A stretch of DNA of 51,521 nucleotides from Patescibacteria group bacterium (lineage in GTDB: Bacteria > Patescibacteria > Microgenomatia > Levybacterales > UBA12049), in assembly GCA_023379465.1 (NCBI GenBank), contig JAMCTM010000007.1, forward strand, positions 1-51,521, read 5' to 3'. The translations under genes and the position numbers were made by a program. A model generated the notes under the pieces. The model saw only the letters and a list, made by a program, of their open reading frames with translations. It was not told where the DNA came from and searched no databases. Below, one piece after another: positions 38,320-47,397 of the stretch; within the stretch, counting starts at the first letter, position 1, and the number at the start of each line of letters is the position of its first letter.

Positions 38320-38466
38320 AGCCTAGGCAAAAAAGATTATAGCACACGAAGACAAACAATTTATCGGCAATTCAAGAAATTTGTTTCAGCATTTTTTCAG
38401 GAAAGAGTGTTATTTTTTTCTTAAAATTCTTTATTGGAATATGAAATCCATAAGAGGGATTACGAT

Positions 38467-39627
38467 ATGAAAAAAATTGAGGCAGTCGCGGTTATCGCAA
38501 TAATCTGTGCAATAGGAATATACATTGGGGCACGCAATCCTTGGCTGGTTGATAAAACCAATAAACTAACTTCTCTGTCTCCAAAATCAGGAACGGCAGT
38601 AAAAATAGAATCAGAACAGTCAACAACGATTAATATCGTAAAAAGCGTCGGTCCGTCCGTTGTTACAGTTATTGGGACAGGAACGCTAACCTCTCCGCAG
38701 CCATTATCGCCTTTTAGTCCGTTTGGCAATTTCGGATTTCAGTTTCCTAATCAACCGCAAAAGCAGCAAACAATCGGCTCGGGATTTATTTATTCCTCGG
38801 ACGGCATGATTTTAACGAATAAACACGTTGTTTCAGGCACCAATGAGACATATCAGGTAATTACCGCAAATAACAAAAAATATTCGGTGAAAAATATTTA
38901 CCGTGATCCGACCAACGATATCGCAATTCTAAAAATTGACCCGAGTCAAAACCCCGGCAATCCGCTTCCCCCTGTTACGCTCGGCGATTCAGCCCATTTG
39001 CAGGTAGGACAGTTTGTGGTGGCAATAGGAACTGCCCTTGGACAGTTTAGAAATACCGTGACAACCGGGGTTATCTCCGGACTTGGACGGGGGATAAACG
39101 CGGGGAATCAATTTCAGGGATCAGGGGAACATTTGGATAATGTTATTCAAACAGACGCCGCTATTAATCCCGGAAACTCCGGCGGCCCGCTTGTCAACTC
39201 TTCCGGTCAGGTAATAGGCATGAATACCGCGATTGCCCAAAACGGCCAGAACATTGGCTTTGCCATTCCTATCAACAGTGTTAAAAATGCCTTAAGTAAT
39301 TTTCAGGCAAACGGCAAACAGTTTGCCCAGCCGTTCTTAGGCGTATCGTATATGACCATCCCCCAGTCGCTGGCTATCCTTAATAATGTACCGGCGGGAG
39401 CATATATCCAATCGGTTATATCCGGCTCCCCGGCAGACAAGGCCGGAATTCAAAAAGGAGATATCATCATAAAGATTGATAATACGCGGATTGGCCTAAA
39501 CAACACCCAGCTTGCAACAATTATTGGCCGGCATAAGGTCGGCGACACGATCAGTGTTTCCCTGTGGAGAAACGGAAAAATACTTTCTGTATCCGTAACG
39601 CTTGGCAACGCCGCAAATTTCCAATAA
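38467..39627 (+). CDS. HtrA/DegP-like serine protease with PDZ domain
   Basis: About 386 residues from the ATG at 38467, which gives a membrane anchor right at the start (MKKIEAVAVIAIICAIGIYIG); an ATG at 38434 would add 11 residues in front. The trypsin-like triad is His in LTNKHVV, Asp in TNDIAILKID and Ser in INPGNSGGPL. One PDZ domain follows (GVSYMTIPQ...GSPADKAGIQKGDIIIKID). It acts outside the membrane in protein quality control. An AGAGGGA Shine-Dalgarno precedes it. Confidence 0.93.
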   Translation: MKKIEAVAVIAIICAIGIYIGARNPWLVDKTNKLTSLSPKSGTAVKIESEQSTTINIVKSVGPSVVTVIGTGTLTSPQPLSPFSPFGNFGFQFPNQPQKQQTIGSGFIYSSDGMILTNKHVVSGTNETYQVITANNKKYSVKNIYRDPTNDIAILKIDPSQNPGNPLPPVTLGDSAHLQVGQFVVAIGTALGQFRNTVTTGVISGLGRGINAGNQFQGSGEHLDNVIQTDAAINPGNSGGPLVNSSGQVIGMNTAIAQNGQNIGFAIPINSVKNALSNFQANGKQFAQPFLGVSYMTIPQSLAILNNVPAGAYIQSVISGSPADKAGIQKGDIIIKIDNTRIGLNNTQLATIIGRHKVGDTISVSLWRNGKILSVSVTLGNAANFQ

Positions 39628-39668
39628 TTATTCAGTGCATATCGCAGCCGGGACAATAAATCAAAACC

Positions 39669-40163
39669 ATGGAACAAGACAAAATGAAAATTGAACTGCA
39701 GCCAATAAGGGAAAGCACCGTTCTTTTAGTCGCAAGGATAGTTTTTTTAATGATATTATTTGACGCGGTGTATCTCGTTATTCGCCTGCTTACGCTGGAT
39801 TTAAATAAAAATTGGGTTCCCTCCCGAAACATCACATTTATGTTTTTATTATTTCTCTCCAGTCTCTACATTATTCAGGCAGTTATTGTTTCGTTTTTTA
39901 TTGAAGCATGGACTCATAGGTATTATTTTATTGATGAGGATAAAATAACCGAGATAAAAGGAGTCATAAACAGAAGGGAACGAATATATGAATTAAAAAA
40001 TGTTAAATCAGTCAGGCTATACCAGGGTATCTTAGGGCGCATATTTAATTATGGCACTCTCTACATCACCATTACCTCTCCTAATTTAAGAGAGGATTTA
40101 ATTCTTGTAAACGTTTCGCAGGCAAAAACAATAACGGCGTATATAAAGCGCTATCTTCAATAA
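39669..40163 (+). CDS. membrane protein with bPH2-type PH domain
   Basis: 164 residues with two membrane segments (about 20-42 and 56-78) and then the PH-like domain: YYFIDEDKITEIKGVINRRERIYELKNVKSVRLYQGILGRIFNYGTLYITI. Layout is the same as for the PH protein at 17766, but sequences differ. The next gene starts 3 bp later, so the two are coupled. Confidence 0.78.
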   Translation: MEQDKMKIELQPIRESTVLLVARIVFLMILFDAVYLVIRLLTLDLNKNWVPSRNITFMFLLFLSSLYIIQAVIVSFFIEAWTHRYYFIDEDKITEIKGVINRRERIYELKNVKSVRLYQGILGRIFNYGTLYITITSPNLREDLILVNVSQAKTITAYIKRYLQ

Positions 40164-40166
40164 GAT

Positions 40167-40907
40167 ATGAAATTAACCGCGCGAATGGTAATTTTTGGCT
40201 CACTTTTCACTATTGTATTTTTTACAATACGTTATTTTGATATTATCCCCATGCATGTTCTTCTGGCCGAAACTAACGGAATAGGGCTTTTGTACTCAAC
40301 GATCGGTCTCGTTTTCGGCGTGATCTCCGCGTTTATCATTCAGACTCAGTGGGAAAATTGGAACAATCTGACAATTTCATTGCATGGAGAAATAAAGAGC
40401 CTTCGGCATCTGCTTCTTTTCAGCTCTCACGTTTCTCCGAAGGTTAATAAAATAATCAAAAAACACATAATAAGCTACTTAAATCAAATTATTGAGGATT
40501 GGCATATAGATGACAAGGAAAAATCAACTGCCGAAACCATTTCCCCAATCCAAAAACTACAAGAAACTGTTTACTCCTCGCTAAATCAAAATCCTCTTGT
40601 TATAGAATCAGCCAATCAAATTATTATAAGAATAATAGAATACCACGATGACGTTTTGCATTATAGTTCGCGAAGACTGCCTATGTTAATACAAATCTTA
40701 ATTTTTTTCTCCATGACCTTGGTTATTGTTCTTCCCCTTTTCATTGGAGTAAAAACTCTGTGGCTTGATTACATTATCACCTTATCTATCGCTCTTCTGG
40801 CATTTCTTATCTATTCCGTTATTAACGAACTTGATAATCCTTTGATGTCTGAAAATTGGCATATCTCAAGCAAAGATTATCAAAAACTTTTACAAAACCT
40901 AGTGTAA
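40167..40907 (+). CDS. DUF4239/bestrophin-like membrane protein
   Basis: 246 residues. Two membrane helices near the N-terminus (8-30, 42-62), a long cytosolic helical region (EIKSLRHLLLF...) and two helices near the C-terminus (175-195, 199-218) precede INELDNPLMSENWHIS, the closing motif shared with DUF4239 proteins (ELDxPxxGxWxIS). The family is thought to be distantly related to bestrophin channels. Function here is unknown. Confidence 0.72.
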   Translation: MKLTARMVIFGSLFTIVFFTIRYFDIIPMHVLLAETNGIGLLYSTIGLVFGVISAFIIQTQWENWNNLTISLHGEIKSLRHLLLFSSHVSPKVNKIIKKHIISYLNQIIEDWHIDDKEKSTAETISPIQKLQETVYSSLNQNPLVIESANQIIIRIIEYHDDVLHYSSRRLPMLIQILIFFSMTLVIVLPLFIGVKTLWLDYIITLSIALLAFLIYSVINELDNPLMSENWHISSKDYQKLLQNLV

Positions 40908-40944
40908 GAAGATAACTTGGAAATTTTATATTACGACAGTTTTT

Positions 40945-41427
40945 TTAATTTTCCGTATACCTTTTTGTAAAGGAATGGGTAACAGCAACGGCCAGGGCAT
41001 CGGTAATATCATCGAGTTTAGGAATCTCTTTCAATTTCAATAAAACCTTTACCATTTGTCCTATCTGGCTCTTCTCTGCTCGGCCATAGCCTGTTATCGC
41101 CATTTTTACCTGTAAGGGAGTATAAACAAAAACAGGCAGGCTATTTTGCCCTGCCGCCAAAAGCACCACCCCCCTTGCCTGTCCCACCATAAACGCCGTT
41201 TTCGCGTTGGTGTTAAAAAATAATTCCTCAATTGCCAAAACATCCGGCTTGTATTTCCGAATAATCTGCGTCATTTCTTCGTAAAGAATCGCCAGGCGTT
41301 TCTCGATAGCTAGACTGCTGGAGGTTTCTATGCAGTCAAACATTTGACATTTGACATTTGACATTTGACATTTGATTACCCCCCAGCCTGTCCTGCCAAT
41401 TCCGGGATCTATTCCTAAAATAGTCAT
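40945..41427 (-). CDS. ruvC: Holliday junction resolvase RuvC with repeat-encoded hairpin
   Basis: 160 residues. Acidic residues are D7 in GIDPGIGRTGWG, the Glu of AIEELFF and the two Asp of LDDITDALAVA. K/R contacts lie in GYGRAEKSQIGQM. After GWGVI, residues about 19-29 (KCQMSNVKCQM) are encoded by five exact 7-bp repeats and sit where other RuvC proteins have a beta-hairpin turn before Y/D-x-G-x-I-E-T. So the repeats replaced or extended an exposed loop without breaking the frame. Start overlaps the rplY promoter region on the other strand. Confidence 0.95.
   Translation of the reverse strand: MTILGIDPGIGRTGWGVIKCQMSNVKCQMFDCIETSSSLAIEKRLAILYEEMTQIIRKYKPDVLAIEELFFNTNAKTAFMVGQARGVVLLAAGQNSLPVFVYTPLQVKMAITGYGRAEKSQIGQMVKVLLKLKEIPKLDDITDALAVAVTHSFTKRYTEN
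41340..41374. repeat. five perfect ACATTTG heptamers inside ruvC
   Basis: Exact units at 41340-41346, 41347-41353, 41354-41360, 41361-41367 and 41368-41374. The minus strand is open in all three frames and encodes K-C-Q-M-S-N-V per 21 bp. Confidence 0.96.
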
Positions 41428-41440
41428 AGGTTTTTATTAC

Positions 41441-41469
41441 TTGTCTTCCGGATCCAAGTAAAGTATAAT
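41441..41469 (+). promoter_or_regulatory. promoter of rplY, leaderless spacing
   Basis: TTGTCT (41441-41446), a 17-bp spacer and TATAAT (41464-41469), with 6 nt to the ATG. Confidence 0.72.
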
Positions 41470-41475
41470 ACAACC

Positions 41476-42204
41476 ATGCAACGATTAAAACTTAAGGTTG
41501 AAGAAAGAAAGTTGGTTGGTAAAAAAGTAAAACAACTAAGACGGGAAAAAATCTTACCCGCCAATATTTATGGCAAGGATATAAAATCTGCCGCTGTTAA
41601 GCTTCCTTATGAGGAATTTGAAAAAGTGTTCAAAGAAACAGGAGAAACAGGCTTGATTGATCTTGAGCTAAACGGCGAAATAAAACCTGTTTTAATCCAT
41701 AATGTTCAGCTTGCTCCAATTACGCATACTCCCCTGCATGCCGACTTCTATCAGGTAAATCTGAAGGAAAAAATTAAGTCTATGGTGCCGATTGAAATTA
41801 TTGGTGAAGCAAAAGCGGTAACCGATAAAATCGGGCTTTTAATGCAGACATTATCCGAAATCGAAATCGAGGCATTGCCTGCAGACCTGCCGGAGAAAAT
41901 AGGAGTAAACGTAGAAAATTTGGCAGCGGTAGATGAACAAATAACCGTTGGTGATCTAAAAATTCCGGGGGGTGCAACTGTCTTAACCGATTTCTCCCAG
42001 ATCGTTGTCAAAATCACAGAATTAATAAGCAAAGAAGCAGAAGAACAGGCGGCCCAAGAGGCTCAGGCGGCAGAAGAAGCCAAGACAGAAGCAACCGGAG
42101 AAGAGGTAAAAGAAGGCGAAGCAAAGCCAGAGACTAAATCCGAACAAAAAGAAGGAAAGCAGGAATCTCCAACAGAAACTACGAACCAACAACCAGGCAA
42201 CTAA
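41476..42204 (+). CDS. rplY: 50S ribosomal protein L25/Ctc
   Basis: 242 residues. L25 domain (LKVEERKLVGKKVKQLRREKILPANIYG, residues ~3-90, binds 5S rRNA), then the Ctc C-terminal beta domain (VNLKEKIKSMVPIEIIGEAKAV, VNVENLAAVDEQITVGDLKIPGG), then an acidic Glu/Ala/Gln-rich tail of about 55 residues as in long bacterial L25 proteins. The promoter spacing predicts a leaderless mRNA, notable for a ribosomal protein. Confidence 0.95.
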   Translation: MQRLKLKVEERKLVGKKVKQLRREKILPANIYGKDIKSAAVKLPYEEFEKVFKETGETGLIDLELNGEIKPVLIHNVQLAPITHTPLHADFYQVNLKEKIKSMVPIEIIGEAKAVTDKIGLLMQTLSEIEIEALPADLPEKIGVNVENLAAVDEQITVGDLKIPGGATVLTDFSQIVVKITELISKEAEEQAAQEAQAAEEAKTEATGEEVKEGEAKPETKSEQKEGKQESPTETTNQQPGN

Positions 42205-42230
42205 CCTCAAATTGATAAAATAAATTCATA

Positions 42231-43457
42231 ATGTCAGCAGAAGTAGATTTTAGAGAAGGAATGTTTGGAATTCCAGAAGATATTAAGCAGCAGTACCGTG
42301 ATGTTATTCCTCTTATAATAAAAATAAATCCCCAATTTTCTCCCCAGGAAGCACTGGATCATATTAAAGCTGTAGAAGGCGCGAGAAAAACAATATTATT
42401 TGGGGTGAGATTAAGCGACAAAGCCACAGTTCCACAAAGATGGGTTTTTGACCGAAAACTTTTAAAACTAAAAGAGGAGCTTCAAATTATTTCAGACGAC
42501 GAAAGACAAAGACTGGATAGGCTTAATGGCAATTTTGCCAGCACATCAGAAAAATTGACAAGATTAAGAGGCATTACCCCTGAAGAAGCAGATGATCTTT
42601 TGATGAGTGTTTTAAATTACAGAGGAGTTGGTAATTTTGATGAAGCAATTGAACGGTTAACGAAGGGTCCTAAAATAATTGGATTTGAAAAAACAGATTT
42701 ATTTGAATTTGATTTTTCAAACGACGAACTGCGGGAAATGCTAAAGTCATCTTTTGGTTTAGACGCCATTGTTAAAAGCCGCTTAATGGAGGTGGCAAAA
42801 GTTGGCGGATTTCCGGTTCAATGCAGAGATGTCGAATTTGGCAATCAGTGTGTTACAGAGTTGGGCGCGCGTTGGGAAGGAGGATTCTTAGTTCTTCCCG
42901 ATCGAGCTGCTTACGAACAAGCCGAAATGCAGCTTGAAGACGTAACTGATCCAAAAGATCTTGAGCACTCTTTTAAGCTAAGGGCCGCTACGGATAGCGG
43001 TTCTGGTTTTGCCACTGTTAAAGTTCGCGAGTTTGCAGTTGAGCAATCATCTCATTTTGATTATCTTCAGGGACTTCCTTTAAGGGATCAATGCAAAATG
43101 AGAGCTTATTTCTTAGGTATTATTGCTCATGAGACGGTTCATGCAATGCAGGCCTTTGGAATAGACAAAGAGATCCTTGACGAATACTACGCAGTGGCAG
43201 AAGAAGAAAAATCAGAAACATTAGATCATCAATTTGTTTCCGAATATGTGGATCGCCATTATAAAATTTATAAAAGCAATGAGCATGAAGCCTTAAGCGA
43301 AGATCTTGCCGAAGCTGTAAGGATTTATCTAACTAATTCCAACTATTTAAAACAGCATTTTCCGCAAAGATATGTTTTTATTAAACAAAGGCTCTCATTT
43401 GTAAAAGAAAATGCAATATTAGATTACCTTGCGCCTATTGCCGGAGCATTTCCCTAA
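42231..43457 (+). CDS. hypothetical protein with zincin-like HExxH motif
   Basis: 408 residues, family not recognised. The N-terminal ~200 residues are helical and charged. The C-terminal part has IIAHETVHAMQAF (HExxH, about residues 303-307) and downstream EHEALSEDLAEAVRIYL, which supplies Glu residues at a distance compatible with a gluzincin third ligand. No signal peptide or membrane helix is seen, so it would be a cytosolic metallopeptidase, if active (inference). Its 3' end overlaps the convergent TPR-like gene by 23 bp. Confidence 0.62.
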   Translation: MSAEVDFREGMFGIPEDIKQQYRDVIPLIIKINPQFSPQEALDHIKAVEGARKTILFGVRLSDKATVPQRWVFDRKLLKLKEELQIISDDERQRLDRLNGNFASTSEKLTRLRGITPEEADDLLMSVLNYRGVGNFDEAIERLTKGPKIIGFEKTDLFEFDFSNDELREMLKSSFGLDAIVKSRLMEVAKVGGFPVQCRDVEFGNQCVTELGARWEGGFLVLPDRAAYEQAEMQLEDVTDPKDLEHSFKLRAATDSGSGFATVKVREFAVEQSSHFDYLQGLPLRDQCKMRAYFLGIIAHETVHAMQAFGIDKEILDEYYAVAEEEKSETLDHQFVSEYVDRHYKIYKSNEHEALSEDLAEAVRIYLTNSNYLKQHFPQRYVFIKQRLSFVKENAILDYLAPIAGAFP

Positions 43458-43821
43458 GTTTTAATCCATCCGTAAACCCTGGATCAAGATACAGGACTTT
43501 CCGAAGATAATATTCTGACTTGGCAAAATTTTTTAATCTGTACTCCAAAACTGCCAGTTCGAAATATCCGTCTCTATAATTATTATATTTTGCAACCGCT
43601 TTCTGCCAAAATACAATCCGCTGTTCTATTTTTTTATTTTGAGCCTTAACTGCCTGCAATTTAACCAAGCTAAAATAGACCATCAATAAACCCAAAAGAA
43701 TTGCTACAGTAAACATAACCGAAGCAAAAATAACATAGACCTTAGCTAAAGACAGGTTCTTTAGATAATCGGTAAAAAATCGGTAAATATTCGTTAATTT
43801 ATGGAAAACCAGCCTTTTCAT
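43435..43821 (-). CDS. membrane-anchored TPR-like protein
   Basis: 128 residues. One membrane helix (about 29-52) is followed by a coiled region and one tetratricopeptide unit (GYFELAVLEYRLKNFAKSEYYLRKVLYLDPGFTDGL). The N-terminus is basic and cytosolic, and the repeat would lie outside. It probably belongs to the valS transcript, starting 5 bp after valS stops. Role unknown. Confidence 0.65.
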   Translation of the reverse strand: MKRLVFHKLTNIYRFFTDYLKNLSLAKVYVIFASVMFTVAILLGLLMVYFSLVKLQAVKAQNKKIEQRIVFWQKAVAKYNNYRDGYFELAVLEYRLKNFAKSEYYLRKVLYLDPGFTDGLKLREMLRQ

Positions 43822-43825
43822 ACAA

Positions 43826-45925
43826 TCAACGCGGCCATCTACTAATCATTATTGAATCCCCTCCGCCGAGTCTTTGATAAATCTCCTCTGTTACAAAAGG
43901 CATAAAAGGATGCAAGAGCTTAAGAAGAATTATAAATAAAGAATTAAGAATCAAGAATGAATTTTTATCCATTCTGTTTTTAACGTCTTCTATATAAATA
44001 TCCGCAAACTGATGCCAGACAAATTCATATATGGCCTCTGCGGCAAGGTTGAACTGGTAACGGTCTATATTTTGGGTAACTTTTTTTGTCAGCTCCTGTA
44101 CTTTTTTAATCATTAGCTTATCGCTTTCGTGTTGAGCAAGATTTTTTAACTCCTCAATTGTTAAATAACTATCTGATTCCTGATTCATCTTTATAAACCG
44201 CGCTATATTCCAAATCTTATTTGTAAACCTTCTCCCTGCCTCAAGCTTTGGATAAGACAAAGACTGATCATTGCCTGTTGCGTTGCCATATATAAGCGCA
44301 AAGCGAACGCTGTCCGCTCCGTATTGATCAATTAGATCCATTGGATTAACCACGTTACCTTTGCTTTTGCTCATTTTTTTGCCGTAGGGATCATTTACCA
44401 AACCGTGCAAAACTATATTTTTAAAGGGGACTTTCCCTGTTTCATATATCCCAATCATTGCCATTCTGGCAACCCACCACCGTAAGATGTCATAGCCGGT
44501 TTCCATAACTGATGTTGGATAGAATTTTTCAAAATCACCGGGTTTAGCCGTCTTCAGTGCGGCATATGGCCACTGGGCTGACGAAAACCAAGTATCAAAC
44601 GTATCGCTGTCTTGATGAATATTCCCGGAGCGACACTCAGGGCAAGTCTTTGGCCGCACGCCTTCTGTTACTGTCCACTTTCCGCATTCAAAACACTGCC
44701 ATGCCGGAATTCTTATGCCCCAAACAATCTGCCGTGATATATTCCAATCCCTGATGTTCTCCAAAAAATCAAAATAAACTTTTTCAAACCGTTTAGGATC
44801 AATTTTTATTTTGCCCTCTTTAGCAGCCGCGATCGCCGGTTTCGCCAACTCCTCCATTTTGATAAACCACTGCGGCAAAAGCATGGGCTCAATTGTTGTT
44901 CCACATTTATAACAGGCTTCAATTACATGGGTATAATTCTCGTCAATTTTCTCAACCAGTCCCATCTCTTGCATATCCTGTGCAACTTTTTTTCTGGCTT
45001 CTTTAACATATAATCCTTTATACCTTCCTGCTTTTTCGTTGAGTTTTCCGTCGAATCCGATTACTTGAATAAGTTCCAAATTATGCCTTCTGCCTATCTC
45101 AAAATCTTTCACATCGTGGGCAGGCGTAACCTTGGCAACGCCTGTTCCAAACAAAGGATCTATCAGCCCATCCGCAATTACCTTCATTTTGAATGTCCCA
45201 AGCAGTCCTTTAACCTCAATTTCTTTTCCAACCCATTTTGCATACCTTTTATCTTTCGGATTTACGGCAACAGCCGTATCGCCAAATTTTGTTTCGGGCC
45301 TAACTGTTGCCAAAACAAAAGGCCCGTATCTTAAATAATAAAGGGGGTCTCTTTGCTCTTTATGATTAATTTCAAGGTCAGAAAAAGAGGTCCCGCAACG
45401 CGTGCAGTAATTAACAAGCCTGTCTCCCCGATAAATGTAACCTTCATCATAAAGCCTCTTAAACGTTTTATAAACAATCTTTACGATATCCTTATCCAGG
45501 GTAAATTTTTTTCTGCTCCAGTCCAAGGAGAAACCTAAGCGCCGAAGTTGATTTTCCATCCCCTTTCTGTTTTCCTGAACATATTCCCAAATCATTCTAT
45601 ACGATGTCTCCCGATCAAAATCAAAACGCGACTTCCCCTCTTTAGCCAGTTTTTTCTCAAAAACAAACTGGGTTTCAAATCCGGCATGATCCGCTCCGGG
45701 CAGCCACAGTACCCTATCCCCCTTCATCCGGTGATAACGAACAAGAATATCCTCAATTGTGTACATTGCGTGTCCAAAATGAAGCGGCGCGTTGGCGTTA
45801 GGAGGAGGCAGAATTATGCAGTACGGTTCTCCTTTGAGGTTTGTCTCCGGCTTAAAATATCCGCTTTTTTCCCATCCTTTATATATTTTTTCCTCAACTT
45901 CTTTATGGTTATAGACCTTATCCAC
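43826..45925 (-). CDS. valS: valyl-tRNA synthetase
   Basis: 699 residues, a short ValRS. PPPNANAPLHFGHAMYTIEDIL carries the HIGH motif as HFGH, the editing domain includes ATVRPETKFGDTAVAV, a zinc site is CYKCGTT and CFECGKW..CPEC, and KMSKSKGNVV is the KMSKS loop. The C-terminal coiled coil of E. coli ValRS is missing. The GTG start lies 6 nt after a good -10, so a leaderless mRNA with GTG is expected. Confidence 0.96.
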   Translation of the reverse strand: MDKVYNHKEVEEKIYKGWEKSGYFKPETNLKGEPYCIILPPPNANAPLHFGHAMYTIEDILVRYHRMKGDRVLWLPGADHAGFETQFVFEKKLAKEGKSRFDFDRETSYRMIWEYVQENRKGMENQLRRLGFSLDWSRKKFTLDKDIVKIVYKTFKRLYDEGYIYRGDRLVNYCTRCGTSFSDLEINHKEQRDPLYYLRYGPFVLATVRPETKFGDTAVAVNPKDKRYAKWVGKEIEVKGLLGTFKMKVIADGLIDPLFGTGVAKVTPAHDVKDFEIGRRHNLELIQVIGFDGKLNEKAGRYKGLYVKEARKKVAQDMQEMGLVEKIDENYTHVIEACYKCGTTIEPMLLPQWFIKMEELAKPAIAAAKEGKIKIDPKRFEKVYFDFLENIRDWNISRQIVWGIRIPAWQCFECGKWTVTEGVRPKTCPECRSGNIHQDSDTFDTWFSSAQWPYAALKTAKPGDFEKFYPTSVMETGYDILRWWVARMAMIGIYETGKVPFKNIVLHGLVNDPYGKKMSKSKGNVVNPMDLIDQYGADSVRFALIYGNATGNDQSLSYPKLEAGRRFTNKIWNIARFIKMNQESDSYLTIEELKNLAQHESDKLMIKKVQELTKKVTQNIDRYQFNLAAEAIYEFVWHQFADIYIEDVKNRMDKNSFLILNSLFIILLKLLHPFMPFVTEEIYQRLGGGDSIMISRWPR

Positions 45926-45931
45926 GTGTAA

Positions 45932-45960
45932 ATTTTAGCACAGAAGCTATCTATAGACAA
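45932..45960 (-). promoter_or_regulatory. promoter of valS, leaderless spacing
   Basis: Minus strand TTGTCT (45960-45955), a 17-bp spacer and TAAAAT (45937-45932), with 6 nt to the GTG. It uses the same -35 as the rplY promoter. Confidence 0.7.
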
Positions 45961-45987
45961 TAAAATTAATTCCCGAGAAATAACCGA

Positions 45988-47364
45988 TTAATTACCGAGT
46001 AATTTATATCCTCTTGTTTTTACCGTTTGGATCTTATATTCGCTTTTCTGAAGCCTTAGCTTACTTCTCACCCTGGCCACCAATCTATCTATTGCCCAAT
46101 CCGATACGCCCAGCGCCTCTTCTTCCGGCCAAACAGCATTTATGATATTTTCTCTTTCGCAGATTCGCTCCTTATTTTCCATAAGATAATTAAACAGGGC
46201 GTTTTCCTTTTTGGTAAAGTCAATCACATGGTTCTGATTTTTCTTTCCCAATCCCCGCACATAATAGTCAAACAAAGGACTAAACAATTTCAGGATTTCT
46301 CCTTCATGAACGAAGCCTGTATCCCAAAGGTACTTAGCCTTTTCTTTTTCCTCTGCCGTTGGCTTTTTGCCCTGGACAGCCTTTAACAAAATCTCACGCT
46401 CAAAATCCTCAAGGCTATCCCATAGTTCTTCCGACTGCAAGGCGATTCTCTCATCGGCAGCTAAAAAACGAAACAGCTCTTTTCTGCCGACTATATCTTT
46501 TTTTGTTTCATGAAAAAAAATCAAGGCCAACTGCAGATATTGCACGTAGCCGTCAACCAAATCAAAAAGATTGTCCTCTGTTTTCCCGGACAGCTTAAGC
46601 CCATATTTATTTTTATAGGTTTTATAGATTACTCCCGTGTCTTTCTCCGCCGCCGGTTTAACGTATAAATCTTTGGAAAACAGTGAAAGAGAAGCCTTGG
46701 TAAAAACCTTCGGCGCCAAGGTGTCCAAGCTTCTAAAACTGGTAAAAACATAAGCCAGCTTCCGACCGGTTGCGTCTTTTAATCCCTGCAGATTGGCAAA
46801 AAATTCAGGCGTAGCCATGTCTTTTGTCCGATCAAATCTAACAAAAAAGATAGTGGGCAGGATATTCGACTCTACCATTTTAACTAAGCTTTTTCGGACA
46901 TTATCTATGGTAAAAAATAAATCCTTAGTTTGAATGCTGTCGAGGAATAACGACTCTATATAATCCCTGATTCCGCCCGCCGGTTCTCTCTCTGCCGCGT
47001 CGGCAATCCGCTTAAGAACCAATGCCCAAAAGGGAAACATTTCTTTCTCGATTAAATCATTGAGGTCAACGGGTATAAACAAATGTTTTTGGGTTTTATC
47101 AAGATACGTTTTGACAATATCCTTATGGTTAAGAAAAAAACGCAGAAAATTACTAATCCCCACCCTTTTCATGCCAACCAAAACAATCGAATGACGATGC
47201 CTTAAATGATCTCCCAGGGCAATTGCGTCTTCTTTTCTGAAATCAAGCGGATAATAACTCTCAATCGCTTCCGGCATAACAACGTATTTTACTGTTTTAT
47301 GCATATGCCGCGCAAGTGTCGTGCGAGTCAGAATCCTGTCAGGCAATTGTTGCCATAGAGTCAA
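45988..47364 (-). CDS. AAA-like ATPase with C-terminal OmpR/PhoB-type winged helix
   Basis: 458 residues. The N-terminal ~330 form a STAND/AAA-like module with a Walker-A-position loop GMKRVGISNF, in which the Lys of GKS/T is replaced by Ile, so ATP binding is doubtful. A helical middle follows. The last ~85 residues are a Trans_reg_C winged helix (LMENKERICERENIINAVWPEEEAL...IDRLVARVRSKLRL...TRGYKLL). It is probably a DNA-binding regulator with a signal module instead of a receiver domain. The start is a TTG at 47364; the Met at residue 21 is an alternative. It is divergent from the next gene. Confidence 0.75.
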   Translation of the reverse strand: MTLWQQLPDRILTRTTLARHMHKTVKYVVMPEAIESYYPLDFRKEDAIALGDHLRHRHSIVLVGMKRVGISNFLRFFLNHKDIVKTYLDKTQKHLFIPVDLNDLIEKEMFPFWALVLKRIADAAEREPAGGIRDYIESLFLDSIQTKDLFFTIDNVRKSLVKMVESNILPTIFFVRFDRTKDMATPEFFANLQGLKDATGRKLAYVFTSFRSLDTLAPKVFTKASLSLFSKDLYVKPAAEKDTGVIYKTYKNKYGLKLSGKTEDNLFDLVDGYVQYLQLALIFFHETKKDIVGRKELFRFLAADERIALQSEELWDSLEDFEREILLKAVQGKKPTAEEKEKAKYLWDTGFVHEGEILKLFSPLFDYYVRGLGKKNQNHVIDFTKKENALFNYLMENKERICERENIINAVWPEEEALGVSDWAIDRLVARVRSKLRLQKSEYKIQTVKTRGYKLLGN

Positions 47365-47397
47365 GTAAAAAATTAAATTGATTTTTATACTAAATAA

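Noticed and set aside
41340..41374. Short CRISPR-like or minisatellite array
   Set aside because: Units are 7 bp without spacers and lie inside a gene; there are no cas genes nearby.
43435..43457. Overlapping convergent gene ends as a sign of frameshift
   Set aside because: Both proteins end sensibly; 23-bp convergent overlaps also occur at 3330-3352 and are normal for a compact genome.
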